A stretch of 44,602 nucleotides of DNA. Origin: Anaerovibrio sp. (GTDB taxonomy: Bacteria > Bacillota > Negativicutes > Selenomonadales > Selenomonadaceae). The first letter of the stretch is position 1, and the number at the start of each line of letters is the position of its first letter. Shown in pieces: positions 32,917-43,122 of the stretch. The translations under genes and the position numbers were made by a program. Location: positions 1-44,602 of the forward strand of contig JAFVER010000003.1 in the NCBI GenBank assembly GCA_017475925.1. The letters run 5' to 3'. The notes beneath the pieces were generated by a model that worked only from the letters and a program-made list of their open reading frames with translations, did no database searches and was not told the origin of the DNA.

Positions 32917-33171
32917 ATGTTATCTATTGGTGGAAGCAACTTTATTTCTTCTGAAAAAATAATTTGTATAATAGATTATGTTGAAAAAAATAACGAAATA
33001 AATAATTTAATTTATGAAAATTTTTTAGAAAAAAATATGGTTATAGATGTGACTCAAGGAAGCAAACCTAAGTCAATAATTATTACAGAAAAAATATTAT
33101 ATTTATCGGCAATATCACCGATAACTCTGCAAAAAAGATTAGAAAGCTATATTAAAGTTGAAGGAGAATAA
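32917..33171 (+). CDS. remB: DUF370 protein, RemB-like regulator
   Basis: An 84-residue protein of the RemA/RemB (extracellular matrix regulatory) family, beginning MLSIGGSNFISSEKIICI and ending with SPITLQKRLESY. RemB sits between recF and gyrB in Bacillus, as here. RemA is a DNA-binding ring protein; the role of RemB is less certain. GAGG precedes the ATG by 6 nt. The gene ends 3 nt before gyrB, so it is translationally linked to it. AT content is very high. Confidence 0.88.
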   Translation: MLSIGGSNFISSEKIICIIDYVEKNNEINNLIYENFLEKNMVIDVTQGSKPKSIIITEKILYLSAISPITLQKRLESYIKVEGE

Positions 33172-35175
<2,004 letters not shown>

Positions 35176-35265
35176 ATTTGATTTTTTGACTTTTTTTAAT
35201 ATTTTTTTCATAATAGTGATGTAGAATATCTATAAGGTAAAAGTTGTTAGAGAGGTGATTTTTAT

Positions 35266-36132
35266 ATGAATACATTAAAAACAACTGTATTAATGGCCCT
35301 TCTTATGGGTATAATGATTGCTATTGGCAGTGCCTTTGGTGGTAGACATGGTGCTATGCTCATGCTGGTTATTTCCCTGGGGATGAATTTTTTTACATAT
35401 TGGTTCAGTGATTCCATGGTTTTAAAGGCCTACGGAGCCAGAGAAATTACCCAGCAGGAAGCACCACAGCTTTATAATATGGTGGCAGGATTGGCTGCCA
35501 GGGCTCAGATTCCTATGCCGAAGGTTTGTATAGTAAATAGTGCTATTCCAAATGCCTTTGCCACTGGCCGTAATCCATCCCATGCAGCAGTGGCAGTTAC
35601 TACTGGTATTATGAATGCTCTTTCACCAGATGAACTAAGTGGTGTTCTTGCCCATGAGCTTTCACACATAAAGCATCGTGATACGCTTATTTCAACTGTT
35701 GCAGCGGCTATAGCTGGTGTTATATCCATGCTGGCAAATATTGCCCAATGGTCAATGATTTTTGGCAGTAGCTCTGATGATGATGACAATGGTGGAAACA
35801 TAATAGGGCTTTTGGCTACGATTATTTTGGCTCCTTTGGCTGCTATGCTTATTCAGATGGCTATATCCCGCTCAAGGGAGTATGAGGCAGATAAATCAGG
35901 TGGTGAAATATGCGGAAATCCGAATTATTTGGCTGATGCGCTGCAAAAGATAGAATATTATTCTCTTCATGCCAGACCGATGGAGCAGGCTACACCGGCT
36001 ACATCTCATATGTTTATAATCAATCCACTGGCCGGCTCAAAGAAAATGCTGTCGAATATTTTCAGTACTCACCCGGCTACCAGTGAGAGAATATCTCTTC
36101 TGCGGCAGCAGGCTGCGGCTATGGGAAAATAA
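35266..36132 (+). CDS. htpX: HtpX-type membrane zinc metalloprotease
   Basis: A 288-residue M48B protease for quality control of membrane proteins. Two N-terminal membrane segments (about 7-22 and 28-48), the zinc motif HELSHIKHRD (HExxH, near residue 130), two further hydrophobic stretches (about 145-165 and 180-200), and the third zinc ligand in SREYEADKSGGE (Glu). The length and the final GSKKMLSNIFSTHPATSERI fit HtpX. It sits 90 nt after gyrB with its own GAGGTGA site. Repeat B1 begins 3 nt after its stop codon. Confidence 0.95.
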   Translation: MNTLKTTVLMALLMGIMIAIGSAFGGRHGAMLMLVISLGMNFFTYWFSDSMVLKAYGAREITQQEAPQLYNMVAGLAARAQIPMPKVCIVNSAIPNAFATGRNPSHAAVAVTTGIMNALSPDELSGVLAHELSHIKHRDTLISTVAAAIAGVISMLANIAQWSMIFGSSSDDDDNGGNIIGLLATIILAPLAAMLIQMAISRSREYEADKSGGEICGNPNYLADALQKIEYYSLHARPMEQATPATSHMFIINPLAGSKKMLSNIFSTHPATSERISLLRQQAAAMGK

Positions 36133-36394
36133 TAGCTCAAATTTCCAACATAGATATATTGCTGAAATCAAGGTGAAATGCCTATAAGCAGACATTATTT
36201 TGCCTTGGTACTTAGTGAAATCGAGCTATGCGAAGATTGAACTTAGTTCCACTAGGCAAAATTTATGAGCGCAAGCATTCTGCGTTAGGCATTCACCTGG
36301 CATAAATCCTGGATTCTCGTAAAACGTGACGATGCTGTTTGGTTATCGTTGCGGAAAAAAACGCATAAATACTAGCGATTGAGCCTTTTTTTAC

Positions 36395-36423
36395 TTGAAA
36401 TTTTCATCGTCATGTTATATAAT
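36395..36423 (+). promoter_or_regulatory. Transposase promoter flanked by inverted IS-end motifs
   Basis: TTGAAA (36395-36400), 17 nt, TATAAT (36418-36423). TCGTCATGTT just before the -10 and AACATGACGA (about 36434-36443) just after it form an inverted pair that repeats the inner part of the right IS end. Confidence 0.7.
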
Positions 36424-36452
36424 ATACTTATAAAACATGACGAGGTGATAAC

Positions 36453-38072
36453 GTGGGTATTGTTACTCAAACTGACAAACGTTCAGGTATTACATATGCT
36501 TACGAGACAACATATCGTTGGGACAAGGAAAAGAAACAGTCTCGGGCAAAACGTATATGCGTCGGGAAAGTTGATCCACAAACAGGGAAGATTGTTCCTA
36601 CTAGAGGACGTGCCAAGAAAGGTGAATCAAAATTTTCAGAACAGCTTCCTGTCAAAAGGGGGCCAAAACCTTTTGCGGCAACCCGGCATCTATATTACGG
36701 CGCAACCTATCTGCTGGAAGCATTTGCTGACCAGATTGGTCTCACCACTGATTTAAAGGCCTGTTTTCCTGATATATATACCAAACTGTTGTCAGTAGCA
36801 TTCTATCTCATTTTAGAGGATAATAACCCACTGTACAGATTTGAAAAATGGAATCTCACACATCGTCATCCTTATGGGAAGGATATTGCCTCCCCAAGAA
36901 GCAGTGAACTCTTTGCAGCAATTACTGATGACCAGATTGCAAATTTCCTGCGCCTTCAAGCAAAACGCCGCGTGGAAGAGGAATACTGGGCATATGACAG
37001 TACCAGTATTTCCAGCTATTCCGAGTCCTTATTGCAAGCTCAGTGGGGAAAGAACAAGGAAAATGATAAACTTCCCCAGATTAATCTCTTGCTTGTATTT
37101 GGTGAAAAATCTGGTCTACCGTTTTATTACCGTAAGCTTGCCGGCAACATTCCTGATTCCAAAACAGTTAAGCATTTGCTTGAGGATTTGGATATATTAG
37201 GCTTTGGAAAGACCAAATTCGTCATGGACAGAGGCTTTTATTCCGAGGCTAACATCAACGGTTTATACAAGGATCATGTTAAATTCCTTGTGGGAGCTAA
37301 ACTTTCTCTGAGCTTCATTAAGAAAAATCTTGACAGGGTATATGATGACATCCGCATGTTTAACAATTACGATGAGGGCTTAAGCACCTATGGTTATACT
37401 GTGACAGCCGACTGGGATTATACCCAGGACAGACCGTATAAAGGCGATACCATCAAGGATAAAAGGCGGATCTACATTCATTATTACTACAGCATCGAAA
37501 GAGGTGCTGACGAAGAGCAGGCTTTCGACAAGAAAATTGCCACACTGCACAGGGAACTGCTTAGTGGCAATACTGTTGAAGCACATGCCACTGCATACTC
37601 TAAATACTTTGTTGTGAAGGAAACACCAAGGCGTGGTAGACAGGTCACATTTAAGGATGATGTCATAAAAGCCGCCAGGATGAATATTGGGTATTTTGCC
37701 TTGATTACCAACGAGAAAATGGACGCATTTACAGCTCTTCATCTATACAGAATGAAGGATGTGGTTGAAAAAGCATTCGGCAATCTTAAGGACAGGCTGA
37801 ATATGCGTCGTCTGCTTGCAAAATCTGAGAAGAATCTTGATGGCAAGATTTTTAACGAGTTCATTGCTTTGATTTTGATTTCTCACCTTGATCACAAGAT
37901 GAAGGAAGCAAATTTATACAAAATGTATACGATGCAGCAATTGTTGGACACTTTGGATGTTATTGAATGCTTCGAGGATAAAAGCCACGCGCTAAGGCTT
38001 GGAGAGCTTCTTAACAAGCAGGTGGCAATTTATGAGGCCCTCGGTGTTGCACCACCGACCTCGTCATGTTAA
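36453..38072 (+). CDS. IS1634-family DDE transposase
   Basis: A 539-residue cut-and-paste transposase. The N-terminal 80 residues are basic and probably bind the IS ends (RGPKPFAATRHLYYGAT follows). The RNase-H-like catalytic core shows the first Asp in EYWAYDSTSISSYSE (near residue 180), the second in KFVMDRGFYSEANING (the YREK-like region is replaced by the late helix), and the Glu in VVEKAFGNLKDRLNMRRL (near residue 435). The start is a GTG at 36453 with GAGGTGAT upstream. The frame is uninterrupted and both IS ends are intact, so the element may still be active. The host neighbours are unrelated. Confidence 0.93.
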   Translation: MGIVTQTDKRSGITYAYETTYRWDKEKKQSRAKRICVGKVDPQTGKIVPTRGRAKKGESKFSEQLPVKRGPKPFAATRHLYYGATYLLEAFADQIGLTTDLKACFPDIYTKLLSVAFYLILEDNNPLYRFEKWNLTHRHPYGKDIASPRSSELFAAITDDQIANFLRLQAKRRVEEEYWAYDSTSISSYSESLLQAQWGKNKENDKLPQINLLLVFGEKSGLPFYYRKLAGNIPDSKTVKHLLEDLDILGFGKTKFVMDRGFYSEANINGLYKDHVKFLVGAKLSLSFIKKNLDRVYDDIRMFNNYDEGLSTYGYTVTADWDYTQDRPYKGDTIKDKRRIYIHYYYSIERGADEEQAFDKKIATLHRELLSGNTVEAHATAYSKYFVVKETPRRGRQVTFKDDVIKAARMNIGYFALITNEKMDAFTALHLYRMKDVVEKAFGNLKDRLNMRRLLAKSEKNLDGKIFNEFIALILISHLDHKMKEANLYKMYTMQQLLDTLDVIECFEDKSHALRLGELLNKQVAIYEALGVAPPTSSC

Positions 38073-38129
38073 TACGAGAATACAGGATAAATGCGTCAAA
38101 TGTGTATGTTGGAAGTTTGAGTAATAAAA

Positions 38130-38165
38130 AAACTACCTTGATTTTGTAAATCAAGGTAGTTTTTT
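38130..38165. terminator. Terminator of the guanylate-kinase-like gene
   Basis: AAACTACCTTGATTT pairs perfectly with AAATCAAGGTAGTTT around a TGT loop, with A/T tracts on both sides. It lies immediately next to the kinase stop codon (38166). Confidence 0.85.
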
Positions 38166-38738
38166 TTAAAGCTTAGCAATCATTTCCCTGGTGAAGTTAG
38201 CTGTCAAACCCATGATAGCCATTATCTGATCAAGTGCTTTCTCTCCCTGACCAATATTTTTTACCACATGGTCAGTTAATTTCCAATTATCAAATTCTCC
38301 GTTGTTTTCTGCATATTCCAGATGATACTTCATATCTATGTTGTTATGTCCCATTCTTAGCATTCGGTCTATAAGTGTGACATAATCCACCATCAAGTAT
38401 ATACTTTCAAGATTTTTAGGAAAAATCTTACTGAGCTGCTTTACACCATTGCTGGTAAGCACGGTAACACATACCTTATGCTTGTTCATGGCATTTAAAA
38501 TATCATCCTTTAAAATACCATAATAATCACCCTTGTAGGTAACCTTTACCATCCACTCTTTTTTTAGAAAATCTGATTGGCTGAGGAAAATAGTTATCCG
38601 GCTGTCTTTGTCACTAACATTTGGTGCCTTGGTGGTATATACTGGAATACAATAAACTCCAAGCTCAACAAGCTTATGTATAATAGTAGTTTTTCCACTG
38701 GCATGAGGACCAACTAGCGCATAAATCTTACTGGTCAT
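38166..38738 (-). CDS. Guanylate-kinase-like P-loop protein
   Basis: A 190-residue protein resembling guanylate kinase (GMP to GDP) but divergent. The P-loop is GPHASGKTT (residues 9-17, where true Gmk has GPSGxGKST). A late segment YHLEYAENNGEFDNWKLTDHVVKN resembles the Gmk EYA...FD...N motif that follows the LID. YTTKAP stands where Gmk has the GMP-binding SxTTRxPRPGE; the conserved Arg residues of that motif are missing. So it may act on another nucleotide or have a regulatory role. It is monocistronic, convergent toward the IS. Confidence 0.65.
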   Translation of the reverse strand: MTSKIYALVGPHASGKTTIIHKLVELGVYCIPVYTTKAPNVSDKDSRITIFLSQSDFLKKEWMVKVTYKGDYYGILKDDILNAMNKHKVCVTVLTSNGVKQLSKIFPKNLESIYLMVDYVTLIDRMLRMGHNNIDMKYHLEYAENNGEFDNWKLTDHVVKNIGQGEKALDQIMAIMGLTANFTREMIAKL

Positions 38739-38872
38739 GTAAAATCACCACAATTCTCATTAAGGATATAATTGCATACTATAACAAAATATTATCATAA
38801 AATAAAACAAATATAAATATAAAAGTTAATTATATTTAGTATTATTAATTCATTGTATAATTTATGCAACAT

Positions 38873-38947
38873 AAAACGGGCAGCAACCGAACGCCACCCG
38901 TTTTACGCCATCTACCTTTTCCACCAAAACACTGTCCCCACAGTGTT
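38873..38947. other. Two small palindromes in the kinase/Ppx divergent spacer
   Basis: AAAACGGG (38873-38880) pairs with CCCGTTTT (38897-38904); AACACTGT (38928-38935) pairs with ACAGTGTT (38940-38947) around CCCC. The spacer 38739-39030 is otherwise very AT-rich with no gene seen. Confidence 0.4.
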
Positions 38948-39030
38948 CACCCACGTTTATAATAACATAATTTTGTAGTATTTGCAATATTTATGTTATC
39001 ATTATATAAAATATTTTTTGGAGGGAAAAA

Positions 39031-39936
39031 ATGATACAGGCAATTATTGACATAGGCTCTAATACAGTAAGAATGGCAATATATGAAATAGAAAGGGACA
39101 GGATTGAATTTATTTATAAAAAGAAGCATATGCTGGGCCTGGCTTCGTTTTTGGAAAAAAATATTATGAGCAATGAAGGCGTAGACAGGCTGTGTGAGGT
39201 GTTAGAGGAATACAAAACATTTTTAAAATTATTTAGTATTGAAAATGTAATAGCCTTTGCAACAGCAGCTCTCAGAAATTGCAGCAACAGCATAGAAGCT
39301 GTGGAGGAAATAAAGAAAAGGACTAAAATAAACGTTATTATTTTATCTGGTGAAAAGGAAGCAGAGTATGATTTTGTGGGAGCTACCAGAAATATAAATA
39401 ATGACAGAGGGCTTATTGTTGATATAGGTGGAGGCAGCACGGAGCTTGTTTACTATAGTGATGGAGCAATAAAAAATAAAACAAGCCTGAATATTGGTTC
39501 CCTTGGTCTAAAAAAGGAGTATTGCCGGTCTGTGCTTCCTAAAGCTGATGAAGTAAAAAAAATGTATGAAAAGGCAGAGAAAATAGTAGAAAAAGCTGCT
39601 GATTTTAATGAAGTAAAAAGTGAAGCGATATGCGGTATTGGTGGAACCTTCAAGGGAATGCTTGCTCTTTATAATGAACTTTATGATATGGATAAATCAA
39701 ATAAACAAATTGATGGAAGCAAAATAAAGGAAATGATAGTAAGGTTTGGCAGTCATGGCAGGTTAAATCAAGGTGATTCAATAGTTTTAATGAAAAGTGT
39801 ACCTGAGCGAATTAATACCATTGTTTCTGGCATGATAATAGCTGATGTAATTATAAGGCGGTTTGAAGGAGGTAATATAATTTACAGTGATTCAGGTGTA
39901 AGGGAAGGTTATATTTATTCTGAAATAATGAAATAA
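39031..39936 (+). CDS. Ppx/GppA family phosphatase
   Basis: A 301-residue protein of the exopolyphosphatase/guanosine pentaphosphatase family, acting on polyphosphate or pppGpp. ASKHA-fold motifs: IDIGSNTVRMAIYEI (phosphate 1, residues 6-20), ATAALRNCSN, SGEKEAEYDFVGA (catalytic Glu region), LIVDIGGGSTEL (phosphate 2) and the C-terminal DSGVREGY. The short length (about 300, without the C-terminal HD-like domain) fits the Ppx1/GppA core type. GGAGG lies 7 nt before the ATG. It is monocistronic; repeat B2 follows 24 nt after its stop. Confidence 0.92.
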   Translation: MIQAIIDIGSNTVRMAIYEIERDRIEFIYKKKHMLGLASFLEKNIMSNEGVDRLCEVLEEYKTFLKLFSIENVIAFATAALRNCSNSIEAVEEIKKRTKINVIILSGEKEAEYDFVGATRNINNDRGLIVDIGGGSTELVYYSDGAIKNKTSLNIGSLGLKKEYCRSVLPKADEVKKMYEKAEKIVEKAADFNEVKSEAICGIGGTFKGMLALYNELYDMDKSNKQIDGSKIKEMIVRFGSHGRLNQGDSIVLMKSVPERINTIVSGMIIADVIIRRFEGGNIIYSDSGVREGYIYSEIMK

Positions 39937-39959
39937 GACCTATATTTAAAAGTAAGATA

Positions 39960-40386
39960 CTCAAGCCTAACTCATGTATAATATATGTATTTATGCCAGG
40001 TAAATGTCTAAAGTGGAGCGCTTTCGCTAAGGAAATTTTGCTTAGTGTAACACCTCATCCACCGCCCTAAAGAACTAGCTTCGCGTCGCAAGCGGTCCCC
40101 CTTCCCCAGAGGGGAAGGCAAGAACTACCTGCTTGATTTCACGAGTGTATTGATACAATGATTTTTGAATATAAAACGTCACTAGAGATGCTACCAAATG
40201 CGAGGCGGAGGAATGAGGCATAGCGGTGGCTATGCCGATTGACGACAACAAAGCAGTTGGCAGTATATATGGTGACGTTTGTCAAAATATCATTGTGTCA
40301 ATGCACTAAGTTCCAAGGCAAAATAATGTCCACCTTTAGACAATGCACCTGGCATTAAACGTTATTTATATATGGGAAATTTAAGT
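39960..40386. repeat. Repeat B2: long self-complementary element
   Basis: About 427 nt. Left ATGCCAGGTAAATGTCTAAAG (about 39993) is matched inverted by CTTTAGACAATGCACCTGGCAT (to about 40353). Further in, GTGTATTGATACAATGAT pairs with ATCATTGTGTCAATGCAC and AAACGTCAC with GTGACGTTT; the tip is GGCATAGC-GGTG-GCTATGCC. About 110 nt in the left arm (about 40048-40127) are an unpaired nested sequence with a CCTTCCCC/GGGGAAGG hairpin. No ORF of note is present. Its right arm matches the B1 and B3 left arm in reverse. Confidence 0.8.
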
Positions 40387-40448
40387 GATATATTTTTAAA
40401 ACTTATTAATTATGGTATAATAAGAAGCTAGGTGATTTTGTTAAAGTA

Positions 40449-40528
40449 GACTTATTTAGTGGGAGATTGCAAGATTTAAACTCCCACTGAGGTTTAGTCG
40501 AGTAAATCCTGAGCTTATGCTCAGGGTC
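40449..40528 (-). repeat. Repeat A5: partial family A element upstream of gyrA
   Basis: Read on the minus strand it retains the A2-type linker (TTTACTCGACTAA), hairpin 2 (GTGGGAG/CTCCCAC with an enlarged loop) and the AAATAAGTC end. Hairpin 1 is replaced by a small palindrome, CCTGAGC-TTAT-GCTCAGG (40508-40525). It is antisense to gyrA and 26 nt before its start codon. With B2 it accounts for most of the 39937-40553 spacer. Confidence 0.75.
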
Positions 40529-40553
40529 AAATTTATTTTTTTGAGGTGAGACA

Positions 40554-42983
40554 GTGGAATTTGGTGAAGGTAAAATTTTACCGGTAAATCTGGAACAGGA
40601 AATGCGTAATTCATATATTGATTATGCAATGAGTGTTATTGTGTCCAGAGCAATCCCAGATGTTCGTGATGGTTTAAAGCCTGTTCATAGAAGAATCCTC
40701 TATGCCATGCAGGAGGCCGGCATGACTCCCGGCAAGCCATATAAAAAATCAGCCCGTATTGTCGGTGAAGTGTTAGGTAAATATCACCCTCATGGTGATA
40801 GTTCTGTATATGGTGCTATTGTTCGTATGGCGCAGGATTTTTCTATGCGTTATATGCTGGCTGATGGTCATGGTAATTTTGGCTCTGTGGATGGTGATCC
40901 GGCAGCTGCTATGCGTTATACTGAGGTCCGTATGTCAAAGATTTCTGAGCTTATGCTTCAGGATATTGACAAGGAAACTGTTGATTTTGTTCCCAACTAC
41001 GATGAGTCTTTAAAGGAGCCTTGTGTACTTCCGTCTAAGTTTCCGGAGCTTTTGGTCAATGGTACATCAGGTATAGCAGTAGGTATGGCCACTAATATAC
41101 CTCCTCATAATATGAATGAGGTAATAGACGGAGTTCTTATGCTCATTGATAATCCTGATGCTACCACAGAGGAGCTGATGACAGTTATCAAGGGGCCTGA
41201 TTTCCCTACCGGTGGTCTTATAATGGGTACCAGCGGGATAAGGAGTGCCTATACTACCGGACGTGGACAGGTAAAAATGCGGGCAAAAGCCAATATTGAA
41301 ACCATGTCCAACGGCAAGCCACGGATTATTGTTACTGAGCTTCCTTATCAGGTAAATAAGGCTAAGCTGATTGAAAAAATTGCTGAGCTGGTAAGAGATA
41401 AGCAGATTGAAGGAATAACTGACCTTAGAGATGAATCTGACCGCAGTGGTATGCGGATTGTTATTGAGCTTAGAAAGGATATCAACCCTGATATTATTCT
41501 AAATCAGTTATATAAGCATACTCAAATGCAGGAAACCTTTGGGGTTATTATGCTGGCTTTGGTTGACAATCAGCCAAGGGTGCTGACCCTTAAGCAGGTA
41601 CTTCACTGTTATATTGAGCATCAGGAGGATGTTATTACCAGGCGTACAAAATACGAGCTGGCCAAGGCTGAAGCAAGGGCTCATATTTTGGAGGGCTTGA
41701 ACATTGCTCTTGACCATATAGATGCGGTTATTACCACTATTCGTGAAAGCAGAACAGCTGATATTGCCCGTACAGCTCTTATGGAGGGCTTCAGCCTTAC
41801 CGAGAAACAGGCCCAGGCTATTTTGGATCTTCGTTTACAGCGATTGACTGGTCTTGAACGGGAGAAAATTGAGGAAGAATATCAGGAGGTATTGAAGCGC
41901 ATTGAATGGTTGAAATCTGTTTTGGCTGATGAATGGAAAATAATGGAAATCATTAAGGATGAGCTTACTGAGGTCAAGCAGAAATTTGGTGATGAACGCC
42001 GGACAAATATTACCCATGATATGAGTGATATTAATATAGAGGATATGATTGCTGATGACGATGTTGTTGTTACAATAACTCACAGAAACTATATCAAGCG
42101 TATTAAGCTGGATACCTATCGACGTCAGAACCGTGGTGGCACAGGTGTAAATGGTATGCCAACCAAGGAAGACGATTTCGTTAAAAATCTTCTTATTACG
42201 ACTAACCATCATACTATACTGTTCTATACAAACAAGGGACGGGTTTATTACCTGAAGGCATATCAGATTGCTGAAGCAAGCCGTACAGCCAAGGGGACTG
42301 CTCTTATAAATCTTTTGAAGCTGGACGAGGGAGAAAAAGTATCAGCAGTAATTCAGGTAAGGGATTACAATCCGGATAAATTCCTCTTTATGGCTACCAA
42401 GATGGGTATTGTAAAACGGGTAAGTTTGTCAGATTTCAATACCTCCCGGAAGATTGGTGTCATTGCCATTAACCTGACGGAGGGTGATGAGCTGATTGGT
42501 GTTAAGATAACCGATGGTAATCAAAAGATTATGCTCGGTACCAGAAACGGTATGGCTATCGCTTTTGATGAGGAACAGGTCAGAGTAATGGGCCGCATTG
42601 CCAGAGGCGTAAAGGGTATCAGATTGTCAAAGGGTGATGAGGTAGTGGCTATGGATACTCTTAAGGATGGTGCTGATGTTCTTACCGTTACTGAATGTGG
42701 TTTAGGAAAGCGTACTACCATTGATCAATATACTGTTCAAAACCGTGGTGGCAAGGGTGTTATTAATCTAAAGGTAACTGAAAAGACCGGTGCAGTTATT
42801 GGTATGTCAGTTGTGCATGAGGATCATGAGCTGCTGTTGATTACTGAGGGTGGAGTTGTTCTCAGAACCTCCATTAGTGGTATAAGTCAGATTGGCAGAA
42901 ATACTCAGGGTGTAATCATTATGAAGCCAGGTGATGGAGATAAGGTATCATCTATGGCAACCCTGCTGCAAAAAAATGATTAA
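40554..42983 (+). CDS. gyrA: DNA gyrase subunit A
   Basis: An 809-residue DNA breakage-reunion subunit. The catalytic Tyr lies in [15 protein letters not shown] (about residue 122), preceded by the quinolone-resistance region ([20 protein letters not shown], with Ser in the usual position). The coiled-coil gate region follows, and a six-bladed C-terminal beta-pinwheel (about 505-805) has repeated IKR/VKR and GV motifs. The GyrA-box position reads QNRGGTG, not the canonical QRRGGKG; a second QNRGGKG lies further on. The start is GTG with GAGGTGAGACA upstream. It is followed by a terminator. Confidence 0.97.
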   Translation: MEFGEGKILPVNLEQEMRNSYIDYAMSVIVSRAIPDVRDGLKPVHRRILYAMQEAGMTPGKPYKKSARIVGEVLGKYHPHGDSSVYGAIVRMAQDFSMRYMLADGHGNFGSVDGDPAAAMRYTEVRMSKISELMLQDIDKETVDFVPNYDESLKEPCVLPSKFPELLVNGTSGIAVGMATNIPPHNMNEVIDGVLMLIDNPDATTEELMTVIKGPDFPTGGLIMGTSGIRSAYTTGRGQVKMRAKANIETMSNGKPRIIVTELPYQVNKAKLIEKIAELVRDKQIEGITDLRDESDRSGMRIVIELRKDINPDIILNQLYKHTQMQETFGVIMLALVDNQPRVLTLKQVLHCYIEHQEDVITRRTKYELAKAEARAHILEGLNIALDHIDAVITTIRESRTADIARTALMEGFSLTEKQAQAILDLRLQRLTGLEREKIEEEYQEVLKRIEWLKSVLADEWKIMEIIKDELTEVKQKFGDERRTNITHDMSDINIEDMIADDDVVVTITHRNYIKRIKLDTYRRQNRGGTGVNGMPTKEDDFVKNLLITTNHHTILFYTNKGRVYYLKAYQIAEASRTAKGTALINLLKLDEGEKVSAVIQVRDYNPDKFLFMATKMGIVKRVSLSDFNTSRKIGVIAINLTEGDELIGVKITDGNQKIMLGTRNGMAIAFDEEQVRVMGRIARGVKGIRLSKGDEVVAMDTLKDGADVLTVTECGLGKRTTIDQYTVQNRGGKGVINLKVTEKTGAVIGMSVVHEDHELLLITEGGVVLRTSISGISQIGRNTQGVIIMKPGDGDKVSSMATLLQKND

Positions 42984-42997
42984 ATAAAATGTAATAT

Positions 42998-43041
42998 AAA
43001 AATGGGCTATGACAATAATACGTTGTCATAGCCCATTTTCA
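42998..43041. terminator. Bidirectional terminator between gyrA and the LCP gene
   Basis: AAAATGGGCTATGACAA pairs with TTGTCATAGCCCATTTT around an 8-nt loop, shortly after the gyrA stop codon. Confidence 0.88.
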
Positions 43042-43049
43042 TTTAATTT

Positions 43050-43122
43050 TATCCGATGTTAACGGGTAAATTCAACTAAATTCAGTGGGAGTCCAAAGCT
43101 CCCACTGAATAAGTCTCATTTT
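43050..43122 (+). repeat. Repeat A6: family A copy lacking hairpin 1
   Basis: It keeps the left end ATCCGATGTTAACGGG, then joins directly to TAAATTCAACTAAATTC and hairpin 2 (CAGTGGGAG/CTCCCACTG), ending AATAAGTCTCATTTTAC. It lies between the gyrA terminator and the 3' end of the convergent LCP gene; its right end borders that gene's stop codon. Confidence 0.8.

Larger units (their letters stand above)
36308..38086 (+). mobile_element. Complete insertion sequence, IS1634-like (IS4 superfamily)
   Basis: A 1,779-bp element. Terminal inverted repeats begin CCTGGATTCTCGTAAAAC on the left and CCTGTATTCTCGTATTAAC on the right (read inward), with GACGA at their inner ends. It is flanked by a perfect 6-bp direct repeat ATAAAT (36302-36307 and 38087-38092), the short AT-rich duplication typical of IS1634-type elements. 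The single transposase gene is intact, and its stop codon lies inside the right inverted repeat. It is inserted in repeat B1. Confidence 0.92.
36136..38121. repeat. Repeat B1: inverted-repeat element split by an IS
   Basis: Left end CTCAAATTTCCAACATA (36136) is matched inverted by TATGTTGGAAGTTTGAG at 38105-38121. Without the IS and one copy of the target duplication it would be about 200 nt. Inside, AATGCCTATAAGCAGA pairs with TCTGCGTTAGGCATT, and ATTTTGCC with GGCAAAAT, so the left part folds into a long imperfect hairpin. TAATA occurs just outside both ends, a possible old target duplication. Its left 140 nt closely match B3. Confidence 0.8.

Noticed and set aside
36379..37200. Second-frame ORFs in the IS, considered as orfA/orfB with programmed frameshifting
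   Set aside because: The 539-residue transposase is intact in one frame with all three catalytic acids, so no frameshift is needed.
39960..40386. Element B2 considered as a CRISPR array or a structured catalytic RNA
   Set aside because: There are no regularly spaced direct repeats; the repeats are inverted. No group I or II intron core or other known ribozyme motif was recognised.
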